The position numbers and the translations under genes were made by a program. Below, piece by piece: positions 40,901-54,100 of a DNA stretch of 64,000 bases. The number at the start of each line of letters is the position of its first letter. Position 1 is the stretch's first letter. The stretch comes from Larus michahellis (taxonomy: Eukaryota; Chordata; Aves; Charadriiformes; Laridae), in assembly GCF_964199755.1 (NCBI RefSeq), contig NC_133930.1:55643962-55707961 (forward strand). The letters run 5' to 3'. The notes beneath the pieces are model-generated. The model worked only from the letters and a program-made list of their open reading frames with translations. It was not told the DNA's origin and searched no databases.

Positions 40901-42119
40901 GTAGGACAGAGGTCATAGGGAAAATGAGGTTAATGGAAATCTGCACTTTATTAATGCTATTAATGCTAGTTCCGAGAGAAAGACAGGGAGAAGCATATCC
41001 CTTTGGGCAGCAGTGAGCACTGGCAAGTGGTCCATTCATCTAGGCACTTTTTTTGCCTGCCAGAGGTACCCACCAGGACACAAATGGGAGATGGCAGACA
41101 CTGACAGGAATGCATGAGGTAGGGCCAAAAGTGTGAAGCCGTAAGAATGGAGGCTTAACAAAACATTATACTTTTTGCTACCATTGGTAGAAGCTCCTTG
41201 TGATTCATGTGCCCTGCTAACAGGCAAACAAGGACATCGTTTTCTTGGTGATTCAACACCAACAACACAGCTGGTCCCTTTGAAATTCTGCCAGCTCCAA
41301 CTAGAGGCCTCCTTCATTTTCTTTGCTGGAAGAGGGAAGAGCTCCTGGTTACCAAAGGGCAACTCTTTGGTAAATACCCAGATTGCTGCCTCAGCATCAC
41401 AGACAGAGAAGGTATTATGAAGAAAACAGCTGAACCAAGTTCTGGCATGGCATTCACTGTTGACTGCCCTTTCCTGAGTCTGTGTCAATCCCAGCAAGAA
41501 CTTTTTTGCGGCATACAGGGCACAGAGCTCCATTGCGATGTTTAACCCTGAGGCATCGCTGGTTGTTTCGGTAGTCACTCAAAATGTAGAAGGCTCCTGT
41601 GGGCTTTCAGTGACAAAGGACTGGCTCTTGGCAGTAGCTGCTTGTTATCACACTAAAAATCTCAATGTATAAATATGAGTTCATTTCTCTCAGAAATTGA
41701 CATTATCTTAGACAAGATGTAGGGGGTGAAGCCAGAAAGCCAGGTGGTCAAAAACATCTCAAACTTCTTTAATCAGCCATCTAGCATTTCAGAACTTGAG
41801 GAGGGATGGTGATGCATGAGTACATTGCTCAGCATTTGGTCAAAGTGTCACCATTTTACGCAAAGGTTTTTTTACTGGTTTTGCCCCCAACATGTCAAAT
41901 AATTCCTCAGAGCAGAGGGCAGAGATCTGCCACATCCCGGCTGGCTGCAGACTGAGGTGCTTCTTTGAATTGTTTTCCCTTTCATGCTGCTTGAGCTCTG
42001 CATGTCTCACAGACTGTTACTCTGTGGTCCATATTCCACAGGTTAAAAATACTAATCTAGCCCACACAAGCTTTGTAAACGCGTGAACACTATTTTAACC
42101 ACCCCTATTATTTCCAGGC

Positions 42120-42395
42120 CTGAATATCCTACTTTCTCCCAGGCAATCTTTTCAAATGTTTCAGTACCTTACCAAGTGGAAAACATCTAATCTAAATTTC
42201 CCTTCCTGTAATTTCAGCCTGCTGCTTTTACCTTATCCACCATGGACAGAGAGAACAGATTATGCCTTTCCCTCCTGAAGCACTCTTGTAATTACATGGA
42301 AAAGGATCATATGACCCCCAAGTTGCCTCTTTTCTAAATTAAAACAACCCTGGCTTTTGTTCATCCTTCCTTGTAAGTCCTGCTGCCTGTGTAAC
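42120..42395 (-). mobile_element. Old, diverged CR1 fragment, antisense
   Basis: A block reading CTAATCTAAATTTCCCTTCC, then stretches about a Latin-square of CR1 3' region landmarks (leading to CATGGACAGAGAGAACAG, GATCATATGACCCCCAAG and TTAAAACAACCCTGGC), matches the older CR1 subfamilies in reverse orientation. No octamer tail is kept. The assignment is by pattern memory and its ends are approximate. Confidence 0.6.
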
Positions 42396-45300
42396 TTGTT
42401 TGTTTTGAGATAGGCCTACCTGCTGGATAAAGCAAAAGTGCAACAGTCTACCTTCTCATTAGAGCTGAGCGGGGATTACTGCCACCAAGTGTGAAGAAAA
42501 TGTTCTGGTCTTATAGACCATACATTTTTGGGACCCGGAGCTAGAAATACCTAGATTCAAATGCAAGTTCTGCTGCTGCCAGTCTGTCTGATCCTAGGTA
42601 AATTGAATCCCAGTTCACAGCTCCTTCACTTGACAGACAGCTCTGTAAATAACAATTTGCTTAACTTAGCATAGCAGGACCAAGGTAACATAAAGTTGAG
42701 ACTGTACAGATGTTGTAAAGTCTGGTGGAAGAGCTCACTGTTATTACAGACGTCCATGTGGATAGGTGTTCTCTTTTAGAAGTTATTTTTAAAACTTTGC
42801 TCTGAAATACTACAGGTGTCTTTAAAAATCAAAGTTCTTTGAGAGTGACTACATCAAAGTGCTGGCATATCAGTAGCTTCCAAGTAAATGTGGGGAAGTG
42901 CAGGACTTCAGAATACCAGGAATCCCATGGGTAAGTATTGATATATGAAGCCCTCCAAGTGAATGATTAAACCGATTTGCCTAACATCGCTGTGACTCAT
43001 GGATTTCCTAGTATCAAGCCAGCGGAGCCTGCTGTGAGGATTCTCCCTACAGTAGGTGTAGTCCTCCTCCCTAGAAGATGATTAGGAGTATCAGAATGCT
43101 TTCTGGTTCAGGCTGGTCTTTTTATTTTTATATCGCTACAGGACAGATCCACATGGAATCGCTCAAACGCTTACTGATAAGACTTTTCTTCCAGACTGGA
43201 ACTTTCTACACAATCACCTTCCTTTAGTTGTATTGGCCAAGAGACTCTGTATCAAAGCTTTGCTCAGAGTTTTATAGGGTTCCTAACTTAAAAAGAGAAG
43301 GATTTGGTTTATTCTGGTTTTAAGACATTAAATTATAAGAGAGATCTCTCTGCAATAACAATCACAGAGAATGCCGTTCCACAGCATTTTCTGAGATAGT
43401 TGGGGCATATTAAAAGACATTAAAAGTTTTTACTCTTTATTGAAAGGATGACTCCCACATGGGTAGATGTAAGCAAGCGAAAATAAGCCTGTTATTTTTT
43501 TGTAAAATGGAGTGGGCACTGATGTAAGTTACAATGTCCAGGTGAGCCAAGTCCACTTGCAAACATTCTTCACATTCCACGTCCACTCAACTTGTATCTG
43601 TCAACCTGCAGTTTATTCAGGCGCTACGTTCGCTCCTGTGTGGCAGCAGGAGTGCTGAGGTGAATTTCACAGCTCCTGTTGCCCAGTGCCGCTCTAGGGA
43701 TTGCTTTGAGGAGCACAGTGGCAGAACTTGTCTGTTCTGCTCCCAGCCTCCCTATTCTTAGCCCATCAGTTTATTTAACTGAGCTATACCCTGTTCAGCA
43801 CGTTCAACCTGTGTCAGCCATGTCTTACTCACAGATAGATGAAGTAGTCCAGCCTTCAGCTGTGCTCATGGCACCAGGATTCAGATGGGAAGGACAGATG
43901 GTGATGACGCCATCCTGGACAGATGCGGAGGTAGCTGACAAGTACTGCTGCAAACTTCCCTTGTGTGATTAGCATAGACCTGCAGCTCATTACCCTAAGG
44001 AGCAGCAGTGCCTCCTGAACTTTGGCGAGAGACATTGTATAACAGGGGAACTTCTCATCTTGCAATACCAAGAAAAGCAAGTTTTCCAAGGCTTGAGGGA
44101 AGATGAACTAAGACAGAAGCAGAAGTCTATTATCAGTACTCATTTCAATGCAACTCCAGCCAAAGGAAGGCTTGAAAGTGGTTATTTACAGAGACTGGAA
44201 GAGGGAACAACTTTTCCAGGCAAGTGGGACAAGACTGGTTTTCTACAGGAAAGAGATGTTTATCTAAGCAATGCATCAATAATTAAGAGAGGAGAGTTAC
44301 TGGAGTTGATAATTCAGCCTTTCTTAGAAATCTCACCCATTATTTGGGGCTTTTTGTTTATGAAAAATCCTCCAGGATTTAACCTCAAACTGGAGAGTTG
44401 AATTAGGGCACAGGAGCTTGCTCTCAACAAAAGAGCAACAAGACTTGCAGCCTCTAACCCCAAGGAGGCCAAGCACAGCCCTCGCAGAGTTCCTTTCATT
44501 AACACAGCCATTGGGACTTTTGCTGCAGGCTGTGGGTCAATGTCATAAGTGGTATTACTGGTATTACAGCGGATCACAGATAAAGAGATAAAGAACAAAA
44601 TACCTAGAAATTACAGGCTTACTATGTGCCAGCATTGATGGCTCTCCACCCAGGTTAACCAGGCCCACAGCAAATCAGCAACGCTTTTCTTCCACGTTAG
44701 GCATTGCGGGGCTCAGGCAGGGAAAAAGGGGTCAGCACAGGGAAAAGGGGCCAGCGGGTCAGTCAGGGCTTCCCCCTGGCACAACCACAGGAACAAGAAA
44801 ATGCGAGGGGATGCACTTGTCTGAGAGTGGCCTGCTTGCACTCATCTTGGATCCAAGGTGGGAAAGGGTAAAAGAAATCACCCAAGAAAGGAAAGTGGTC
44901 CCTATTAGCTTCCCCTCTCTCTTATGCCTGCCCAGGACCGTGTCTTTTCTCCACCTCTGGGCTGGGCCTGGCATGGGACTGCAAGGTAAGAAGGTGCTTT
45001 CCCCAGGTAGATGTCTTGTGTTGGACGCCACCTTCCTTCATACAAATCTGATGCAATGGGTACTTTTGCTTGTCTCTTCCACCACATAAGGCCTCAGACA
45101 GGTTAGGAAGCACAGTTCCATCCTCAGCTGAAATAATCCTGGATTCCTCCGAGGATTTCTCCAAGTTAAGCATGTTCAGATCTGTGCGTAGAAGACCAAG
45201 TAGAAAACCCAGAAAACACCTGCCAGAGGAATGGTGGGGTGGCCCTGAAAGATTGATCTCTGCCACCTGGCTTTACCTCCTCTGATAGCAGAGAAGTTAG

Positions 45301-48300
45301 AGCCTGCCTTAAGGCAATACTTAGCTCCCATCTTATACTCACTTCTCTGCAAGCAAACCTGGGTTCAGAACACAAGTGCAACCTCAGCTAAATCCTAGAG
45401 AAAATCTCCCTCCGCACCTCCAGAAGACAGCTTACTGTATACTGAAAACAGAATCAAATAAGAGAAGGCTGTAGAGAATTTTAACATAAGAAAGAGGATC
45501 TGGGTATTTTATCAGCATCCTTTCAGATCCTAGTATTATTGGGGAAAATGTTAATTGAGCTAGCTAGTGCCTGTGAAGTGAAAAGTCAAACCATCTAGGT
45601 CTTCCTCGTGTAAACCTTCATCTGCGTGTTCATGTTGTCTCCTTTCATGACCTTTCTAGCACAGACCTCCCAGTTTCTCAGCTCCATAGTTCTTGAAATA
45701 CCCACAGTGGCAGAAGCTACCTTATGTCACTCCGTCTGTGAAAACATGCAAGCAGGGCATTCATTTTTTTGTCTAATTAACTAAAAACTAAAATTTAACT
45801 AATTAACTAATTGACTAAAAGCAATATTTCCTTCCCAAATTTTAAAAATATCATACACAAAGCCCACGTAGATATTCTGAGAGGAACAACTGCAATTACA
45901 GTGGCCAAGTAATAAGCACAAGCAATTAATACAGTCTTTAAATACTTTATATATAATATTTATGGCCTGTTGATAGGGAAGATGTTTTTTTAATCAGAGG
46001 TTTGGAATAAAAGCATTTTACTATACAAAAATGGAGGATTTCAGTATGTGTGTTATCTTTAACACGTCCCTTCTTTTGGAATCATTAAACCATCACAGAT
46101 TTTACACGGGAAAAAAAAAAGAAAGGAAAAATCCGTTCACCAAGTTTCTAAGAAACACGTCTTCTAAAAAAGAATATGGAACATATCTACATGTTTTCTT
46201 TTGGACTTAATTCAAACAGATGTAGTGGCCTGTTACCCAGTTTCTGCTACAGCTACTTGCAAGATGAGTGGAGAATGACACAGTAAAATTATCTCCTCCT
46301 AGTGCTGATAGTAACAACAACACAAGGCGTCACCATATCAGACATCAGGCCCAAACATTTTTAAAAATCAAGCAGTATGAAGCAGCTCTCTATTCCCTCC
46401 CAGATAGCCCTAAGTGCCTGCTCTGCCCTTTATCTTCTCACTGTGCAGCAGCGGATGGCTGCGGTCTCCCAGCCCGGCCAAGGCAGCTGGTGGCCTTCAC
46501 CCTGGTGTGGTCAGGGGCTGTGTCAAACGCTGGCACGTATTTGGATGAATAAATCCAGAGTGGACAGACTTGCTTTCCCAGAGAGATAAAGCACTAGGCT
46601 GCTCTCCCACTGCCTTCTCCAGCAACGCAAAAACATGAGACCAACTTTTCTTGATGCTCATTCACTGCCTGGTAAGGCACCTGAACATGCCTCTGGTTCA
46701 AACGTGTCCTCAGGCCCTGGGTACAAAGAACACTAACGTGACTCTTACCACCCATAAACACAGAGATGACACTGGTTCTTGTAGGCATTCTCAGTGCCAC
46801 ACAATAAATATTTATATACAATGCAGTTTGTTTTCATGAGATGAGGAATGCAAACTGGCTAGGAAAAGCAGGGCAGAAAATACCAAGTTTGATAAGCTGT
46901 TATTCAGATTTTCACGTGGAACAGCTGAGAGAAATGGAAACCAGAGGATATTTACATGTTCTGGCCTACTGGGAATGTACCAAGAGGCTGCATTACATTC
47001 AGGAATGTTGCCTTGTGTGCAAACCAGGAAACCCCTTTTTGCTTGCTCACCCAGCAGCACAACTAGAGAGAGGAAGGGCAGTGCTCAGCACGAGAGATTT
47101 GTGAAAACGTAACAGTGGAAAACACCATGTCTTACGCTCACACCAAACAAGCTTGTTGCACGCCTTTCTCAAGCCTATCAATGGCACTGCACTATGTAAT
47201 GGAAACCCTACTGCCATTGAACGTGGGCGGTGAGTTACTCCCTCCTGTGCTTTTGAAAATTACCTTTCTGAGGAAGGAATTTAAGCTGAAGGATCTATGG
47301 AGAAATAGAGGGAAATTTCCTTGTTCTATCCCTCATGCAATAGGAAACTGAAAGCTGTGATTCACGAACGGGAACAACTCCCCTAGCACAGGAGCTGGTA
47401 CTGAGCTTTCTCATTTTCCAAAACCTCTGAGTCACTTTCTCTGTGTCTAAGCAAACGTTGCAAATGAAGGTTAAGCTGCCCTTGAAAGCATTAAGTCCTT
47501 TGGTACACTTAGAGTACAAAGGAGATTAAAAAATCCTGTCCAGTGCTTGCCCACATTCACAAGTCACAGAGCAGACTAAAAGTGTTTCCTGTTCCGTGAG
47601 AAAATGCAAATGGATGAAAATGTTGCACGCAGGGAGTACAACACATAAATGCACTACACCACACAAATTGCCTTCTTGCATTTTGTCTCCACGGGGCTTT
47701 GGCTTCCACCAGTAACAAAAGTTTTTAAAAAACCATTTCAACTCAGGCAGCTCTGGCAGTCACAGCTTCATAAATCGAAAATTTAACTTGGATCATCAAT
47801 TCATTACCAAAATTAAAACTTCCCATCAAAAAGCATTTGTAGCAGATACTATCCACTATCATTTCTATGACAAGATCAACACTGTCGTTCCCAGATGTCC
47901 AATACCATCTGGGAGTTGTGAAATTTACGTCTGTGCAGCACAGCTCCTGTTTACCATTCTGTGTATTGGCCAACAGACCTGTGAGTGGCAGGCAAGAGCT
48001 GGAGGTACAGTCCTCTCGTTTCACCACTGGCTCTGACACACCCATGTGGAAAGAAGAACATACCCCCAGGCTTCTAGAAGAACATGAATGAGAAAATACT
48101 AGGGGGTATGCTGAATTCAAGTTCCAGGCAAAAATGCAGAGCTGAAAGAACAGTCTTTTCAAAAATTTGTGTCTAAGTCTATCCTTATCCCTATCCTTAG
48201 CTGCACTTAAAAGCAGTTTTCTCAAATTTACTTGCTGCATAAAATAATTTGCTGAATTGTTTCAGGGAATCATTTCAGCCTTTCACTGAGTTCCAGTGCA

Positions 48301-49750
48301 GTTTCTTGTACATTTTAGCTCTGCACCGTGTTGAACTGCTTTGCTCAAATATGAAAATCACATTCACCTTTCTATTCCCTGAGTACACAAAAGAAATATA
48401 AAAGCAAAGCTTCTTATTGACTACTCAGGTTAGCAAGAACAAAACCTTCTTTTTATGACTACTCAATTCAAATCCTGGCTTGTGTGATCGTTCCTGATGA
48501 GAAAGCAAACACGGGAAAAGTTCAAAAAATAAAAATAAAAGCTTTTGAAAATGTGAAGGAATATTCCAGTACAGCATGGCTACGAACAACATTACTCCAT
48601 CCATGTAATAAGATAAACAAAGGAGAACCTTAAATATTTTGGAGTTTGCCATCTCATTCCCTGCCTTCAGCTGAGATGCAATTTGCTCATAAGTAAAAAA
48701 AAAACAGATGCCAAACCAACCTTAAACTGGCAATAACTGCATCAGTAATCACTTTACATGTGTGCTTCTGCCACAGAAACTATGAGAATTATTCATGCCA
48801 TATTGCAAAAACACTTTAGCATGTATCATGCTAGTTCTTCTGACATAAAAGATGTAACCAAGGATACCGCTTGCAAACGAACATATAACATACATGCAGT
48901 GCAGATACTTCATTCTTTCCACACCACTCTTTTAATGTGTGTGTTAGAACTAGTTTCTCAATCTCATTTCCATTTAGACAGCCTTTCTTCCTGGGCTTGT
49001 CTTTAACAAAGGGAAAAAATGTCTGTAACTGTAAGCAAAAGCATGAAAGCTCCATAGGCATGAATTCATCATTTTCCTCTTCACTTTAATTCCATGCGTA
49101 GGCCCTCTAACGTAATTACTTGGGGTGGAGAAAGGAGTGTGCTGCCCTTATTAAGAGGAATCATGAAAGGTACTGCCTTGTTACTACAGGTAGTCTTCCA
49201 TGAGCCACCCTTTGCTGGGATTTGTCTCCCACGGGTAAAACACTGGATGCACTGACACCAATGGAAATTTTATCTTTAGTTTGGCCAATATTTAATTCTG
49301 CAAAGGTACACAGTCTCAGCCATCAGAAAAATCCCACCCCTAGGTAACCGTGTGGTAGTAGGAACTGCGTGGTTGGGCATACATCTGTAATGGGGTGCCA
49401 GTGCTTGGCACTGTACACACCTGGCACAAAGCTTGGATTTACCCAAAAGAATGCTACAGAAAACAGCCACAGGGCTTTCTTCCGGAGGAGGGCTGTATGG
49501 ATTTCTGTCCATACAATTTGAAGCTTGATCCTGCAAATGGTGGAGGGTGGATGATTTACTGAGTGATTTGCCCCAGGGCAACCTGCGGGTAACAAAGAGT
49601 CCCAGGTCTCCCCAACAGTCAGGATACTTTTTTATTATATTCAGGCACTCAGACAGAGGCACAAGCAACAAATTTCAGGCACTGAAGCCTGGTAACTTGA
49701 ATGAGCATTTCTTCTCAGGTGTGCACTCATATTCCATCCATCCATCCACC

Positions 49751-50000
49751 CATAGAATCATATAATCATAGAATAGTTTGGGTTGGAAGGGACCTTTAAA
49801 GGTCATCTAGTCCAGCCTCCCCTGCAACGAGCAGGGACATCTTCAACTACATCAGGTTGCTCAGACCCCCGTCCAACCTGACCTTGAATGTTTCCAGGGC
49901 TGGCACATCTACCACCTCTCTGGGCAAACTCTTCCACTGTTTCCCACCCTCATTGTAAAAAAAGTCTTCCTTATAGCTAGTCTAAATCTTCCTATTTGCA
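49751..50000 (-). mobile_element. CR1 LINE 3' UTR fragment, antisense
   Basis: It begins with the reversed tail CATAGAATCATATAATCATA and continues with TTTGGGTTGGAAGGGACCTT, then antisense CR1 3' sequence to about 50000. It is the first member of a scrambled CR1 cluster that reaches 50730. Confidence 0.93.
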
Positions 50001-50003
50001 CTG

Positions 50004-50345
50004 GTGGAGTTCGCAGTCCTGAGGAATATGGGTCAGGCAAAGAGTAAAGTCAGGACCCTGAATTTTAGGAAAGCAAACTTCCATCTCTTCAAGGATTTAG
50101 TCAGTAGGACCCCCTGGGAAACTGCCCTCAGGGACAAGGGGGCAGAACAGAGCTGGCAGATCTTTAAGGACACTTTCTATAGATCAGAAGAGCTCTTGAT
50201 CCCCAGGTGTAAGAAATCAGGAAAGGAAGGCAAGAGACCAGCATGGCTGAGCTGAGACCTGCTGGTCAAACTAAAGGGCAAGAAAGAGAGGCACAGGCAG
50301 TGGAAGTAGGGACAGGTATCCTGGGAAGAGTACAGGGACGCTGAC
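50004..50345 (+). mobile_element. CR1 ORF2 fragment (endonuclease-RT linker), sense
   Basis: The + strand reads VRTLNFRKANFHLFKDL, then SRTPWETALRDKGAEQSWQ, IFKDTFYRSEELLIPRCKKS and GKEGKRPAW. After an in-frame TGA the frame continues KLKGKKERHRQWK and GQVSWEEYRD. This is the region between the endonuclease and RT domains of bird CR1-type ORF2, as I remember it. It is the opposite orientation to both its neighbours. It is a pseudogene fragment with stops at 50253-50255 and further on. Confidence 0.75.
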
Positions 50346-50730
50346 TCAAGCAGCGTTCCTAAGGCTTCCCTAAGAGGAGTGTCTGGCCAGCATATCGGAC
50401 CCTCTATTCCCCTCAGAAGGGAGTTGCCTACAACTATAATCCATTTTTCTGTCATTGTGGAGGTGGTCGTGACACAGGGCGTAGGCCTTTCTGACCTTGT
50501 CAGCACCTCAGCTGATGATGGCCCATCATCCACATCATCATCCATTGACTGGCCTTCACATCCAGAGCCTCGGACCTGTTGTACAGAGGCACTTTGGAAG
50601 GTGAAGTAGACATGGAGGGGGTTCACCTGCTGCCCTGAGCAGGTGGACTTGCCCCCATTGACTCCTTCCTACTGCCTTCTGCCTGGTGGGGGAAGGATAC
50701 AGGATCCCCATGATCTTGGATTTCTCCTGG
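50346..50730 (-). mobile_element. CR1 ORF1 fragment (esterase-type domain start), antisense
   Basis: On the - strand the frame includes SMDDDVDDGPSSAEVLTRSE and then KWIIVVGNSLLRGIEGPICW. The GDSL-like core (here GNSLLRG, with Asn for the usual Asp) is the start of the SGNH-hydrolase/esterase domain known from CR1 ORF1. The reading frame shifts about 30 codons later. It abuts the sense ORF2 fragment at about 50346. Confidence 0.75.
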
Positions 50731-50737
50731 TGGTTGT

Positions 50738-50876
50738 TCCCATTTCATCCACCCACCCATCCATCCACCCAACCGTTCACTCATCTGTCCACTCATCTAT
50801 CCATCTGTCCATCCGTCCGTCCATCCATCCACCCACCCATCCGTCCATCCATCCACCCACCCACCCCATCCCACTC
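50738..50876. repeat. (CCAT/CCAC/CCGT)n microsatellite
   Basis: Imperfect tetranucleotide array of CCAT, CCAC, CCGT and CTGT-type units, about 140 bp, ending about 15 bp before the NIPSNAP3A CpG island. A shorter array of the same type lies at about 49734-49751. Confidence 0.9.
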
Positions 50877-51068
50877 CCGCGCAACGAAAAACAGGAATCC
50901 CACGCCCTCCGCGGCGGTTCAGTTCGCTGCTGACCCACGCCGGGGGACGGGCTGCCGAGACCGCCCCAACGGCCGCCCCGCCCCCGGGCCGTCCGTCTGC
51001 CCGCCCGCCCTCCCACGCAACCGACGGCGTCCCGCCGCGCTCGCCTTCCGCCCGGCTTGCCGCTCGCC

Positions 51069-51143
51069 ATGCTGCCCCCGGGGGCGCTCCGCCGGCCCCT
51101 CGCCGCCGCCGCCCGCCTGGCCCGGGCCGGGGCCCGCTCTCAG
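51069..51143 (+). CDS. NIPSNAP3A: NIPSNAP3A coding exon 1
   Basis: Twenty-five codons from ATG to CAG, donor CAG|GTACCG, phase 0. It encodes the basic, alanine-rich N-terminal segment with Arg at residues 8, 9, 16, 19 and 23, and no Asp or Glu. Confidence 0.9.
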
Positions 51144-54100
51144 GTACCGAACGGGCGCTGCGGGGGGAGCCGAGCGCGGCGGCGGCGGCGGGGCTGCGGT
51201 GCAGGCCGCGGGGGCGGTGGGCGGGTGGGCGTCGTTTGGCCCTGAAGGGCGTGGTTTTGACCAGAGGGGGCGTGGTTTAGGTCGGAGGGGGCGTGGTTTG
51301 GGCCAGAGGGGGCGTGGCTTGTGCCGGGGGGGCAGGGCGTGGGGCGGGCGGTGCCCGGCGGCCCCGGCCGTGGCTGGAGCCCACGGGGCTGTCGCTGTCG
51401 TTGTCGTGACAACCTCTTCAAGGGGCCTGTTTGCAAGCGCCGGCACGCCGCGTGCTGAGCGTCGGCCCCGGGACTTCTCCAGAACCGTGCGACATGTTCT
51501 TTGTGCGGGAGGGTGGCCCTGCCGCCGTCCAGCGACTGCTTGAGTGTCAGAAAACGTCTCGGCATCTCTTTTCCTGCAGAAATTCGGCACTGGACGTGCC
51601 GCTGACAGACGACTGCTGTCGTGACAGCCCGCCATAAGTGATGTTCATTCAGCATCCTGTGGGCGCTTAGAAACTGAAAACGCTAAGTGAAGCTGTGACA
51701 CATAGCAACCAAAACTAGATGTGTAATACTCCGAGGGGTCGCTGGGAAACAAGACCTTTGGTTTTGACCATCAGTGGCCGTCGGCGGCCATTTTGTGGCG
51801 TGAGCTGTACAGTACGCGTGCCTGCTGACGCTCGTGGAATAAGTCACGTCCAAAATCCACCCTGCAGCCACCTCTTTGCAAATACAGGCTAAGGCCAAAG
51901 GTTTGGTTTGGCCTTCGTTTTTCTGGTTTTATTTGAGAGGTGAGTGGCACCATTCCAGGTTAGTGAGGCAGTTGCAAAAGTTAGCATATTCCGGGACTTG
52001 GGAAGCAGCCAGTGAAGGGCGAGGATGCGCACTTTAGCAAAGGAATCCATCTTTTCCCGAGCGTTGGTATCTTTTTTCTTTCTTTTGCCAACAACGTGTT
52101 ATTTGCTAATACTGGTTTAAGATTTTAATTAGAAAACATTCCAGGAGCGTGAGTTGAGTTGGTCGGGTAAGGGCAACGCAGGCTGACGTTGATATTGCCC
52201 CTGTGACGCATCAGTGGCATCAGCAGGCTCGCCTCTGAGTAGCGTGTTTAGCCGACTCTCTTTTTATTACCTTGACTTTTTGCATCCTGCTGCTGGTTTC
52301 TTGAGGAAAGAGTATGAGAAAAGGAAAATCCTGCTTTGTTATGGGTTAATAATTAAACAACTGAGTGTGACAAGTAAAAGACACGTCACGGTCTGTTGCA
52401 CTGCCAAAAGGAGTTGCATGAAATAATGCACATTGGAGCTTTTTACTCCCTCTTCCAGCCCCCAGTAAAAAAAATGGCATCTATAGAGTTTCACTGTTCT
52501 TTAAAAAGTCTAGAAATTAGGCAGAAGATGGGTTTCTGGCTTGAGAATTAGTTATTTTTCTTAATATTTTCTCACAGGTACTCGCATCCCTTGCTACAGG
52601 GCCCAGACAAAATAATAGCATTTTCTACGAAATCCGCACATATGACATTAAGCCGTCAAAGATGAAGGAGTTTGTGGAAATGGTCAACAAGTACTTTCAT
52701 CTTCGCACAGCTCACTCGGAGCTGGTGGGATTCTGGTCTGTGGAGCTGGGAGCGATGAATAAGGTTGTCCACGTTTGGAAGTACGGTATGCTCAGCATCC
52801 CTTTGCGCTGCTCTGCTATCTCTGTGCTCCCTGTCTCCTAGGCAAGAAGGCAAAGAGAATGCTTGCCAGGCTTTTATTTGTTGCTCTTACTGTAAGAAAA
52901 TGTAAAAAAAAAAATTGGTTCCTGTACTGATTACTGAAAAGAACACTGCAGAGCCCGTCAGGACAATTTTGAGATGTTGGGATGAGAGAGTTAGAACTGT
53001 TCTTAAACAGCGGTCTCTGCTCAAAACAGGTATAATAGAGGAATTGCAGCAGAGTGCTGCAGTTCATGGTAAATATTTCAATTTAGGGCCAGTTCCTGAA
53101 TCACAAATGTCTTCAGAATTTCAAAATGGATTGAAAAAAGGTTGAGGCCTCCTTAGTAGTACAATACGTGTAAGTGCAGATAATCTATGTGCCGTTTCAG
53201 TATGTCTATAAGCACGTATAATTGTTCTCAGGTTTTAGTTCAGTGTAACTGTTCTCTCCCCTACAACAAACGAGGACGCAGTTTGCATGCTTAAACTGCT
53301 TCTGCAGCTGGACTGCGCTGGGGTCGGAAGCCACTCCAGCCACCCCAATGTCCCAAGCGCATGAAGCGTTTCGTTGCTGCTTCAGCCTTGGTAGCAACAG
53401 GCTTTTTTTGCAGTATAATCAACTTTTGACGTTGTTGGAGTCAGCACTGACCTGGACAGTGCTGGTGAGCCAAGAAAAGCTACAATTGGTGATAAATTAG
53501 GTGTGCTGGCTGTGCACCCCAAGCCTGAGGGAAATTGATGCTTGGGTTACGGACACTGGTATCATTTCTTTCTATACCTGCAGCAGTCCAGGGTATATCT
53601 GTATGCTGAGATAGAGGGGGTTTATTTCTGAAGTCCTCGGTCTGCTCATGAAATCTGGCATGGTCACAGTACCTTTTTAGAATAAAGAGTCACCCCTGTT
53701 TTCCTGGAGGAGTGAAGGGACCAGCCATCTGTGGACAGGAATATTATGAGTTTACGTCCATCTATGGTTTATAAATTGTCCTGCTTCTCAGAACTTTTTT
53801 GCCTTGTTCTTTCTCTAAAAAAAAAAACCACCCCATTTTTAGAATTCTGTGAGAAAATTTTAAAATGAAAAACTAAGGAAAAACTTTAGAACTTTTATTT
53901 GTTTCCCAATGGTGTTTGCCTGTGTAAGGTACCACATCTTTTCTCCTTGATTCATCAGACCTCTGCTTGTATCTTTTTAATAATTAAAAATAATTGGTAT
54001 ATTTTTCTCTTGGTCCCGAGATACGATATTTCTCAAGGTTCTTCCCATTCTCAGGTGCTGGATTTTTCTCTTATATTATTGAAAGTTGTCTGAATAAACG

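Larger units (their letters stand above)
27861..50889. other. Intergenic region between the - strand gene and NIPSNAP3A
   Basis: This is 23 kb with no supported gene. It holds the interspersed elements listed separately, A-rich tracts (27905-27926 and 28097-28116), a (AAAT)n tract (31762-31800), a G+C-rich, CT-biased stretch with long chance frames on both strands (28.9-30.0 kb), and a C-rich stretch (36.6-37.0 kb). The parts at 35.0-42.1 kb and 42.4-49.7 kb show nothing I can name. The region is bounded by two divergent CpG island promoters. Confidence 0.6.
50885..51430 (+). promoter_or_regulatory. NIPSNAP3A: CpG island promoter of NIPSNAP3A
   Basis: CpG-dense, G+C-rich sequence begins at about 50885 and ends near 51430, covering the first coding exon (51069-51143). 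No TATA box is seen. The transcription start is probably a short distance upstream of the ATG at 51069. Further right, at about 51785-51800, GGCGGCCATTTTG resembles a YY1 site. Confidence 0.8.

Noticed and set aside
41036-41578. 180-codon open frame on the - strand
   Set aside because: No family recognised, no splice context and no promoter. It could be a decayed retroelement, but nothing in it proves this.
50686-51543. 285-codon open frame on the + strand at the NIPSNAP3A promoter
   Set aside because: It runs through the microsatellite and CpG island in a frame other than NIPSNAP3A exon 1 and ignores the exon's donor.
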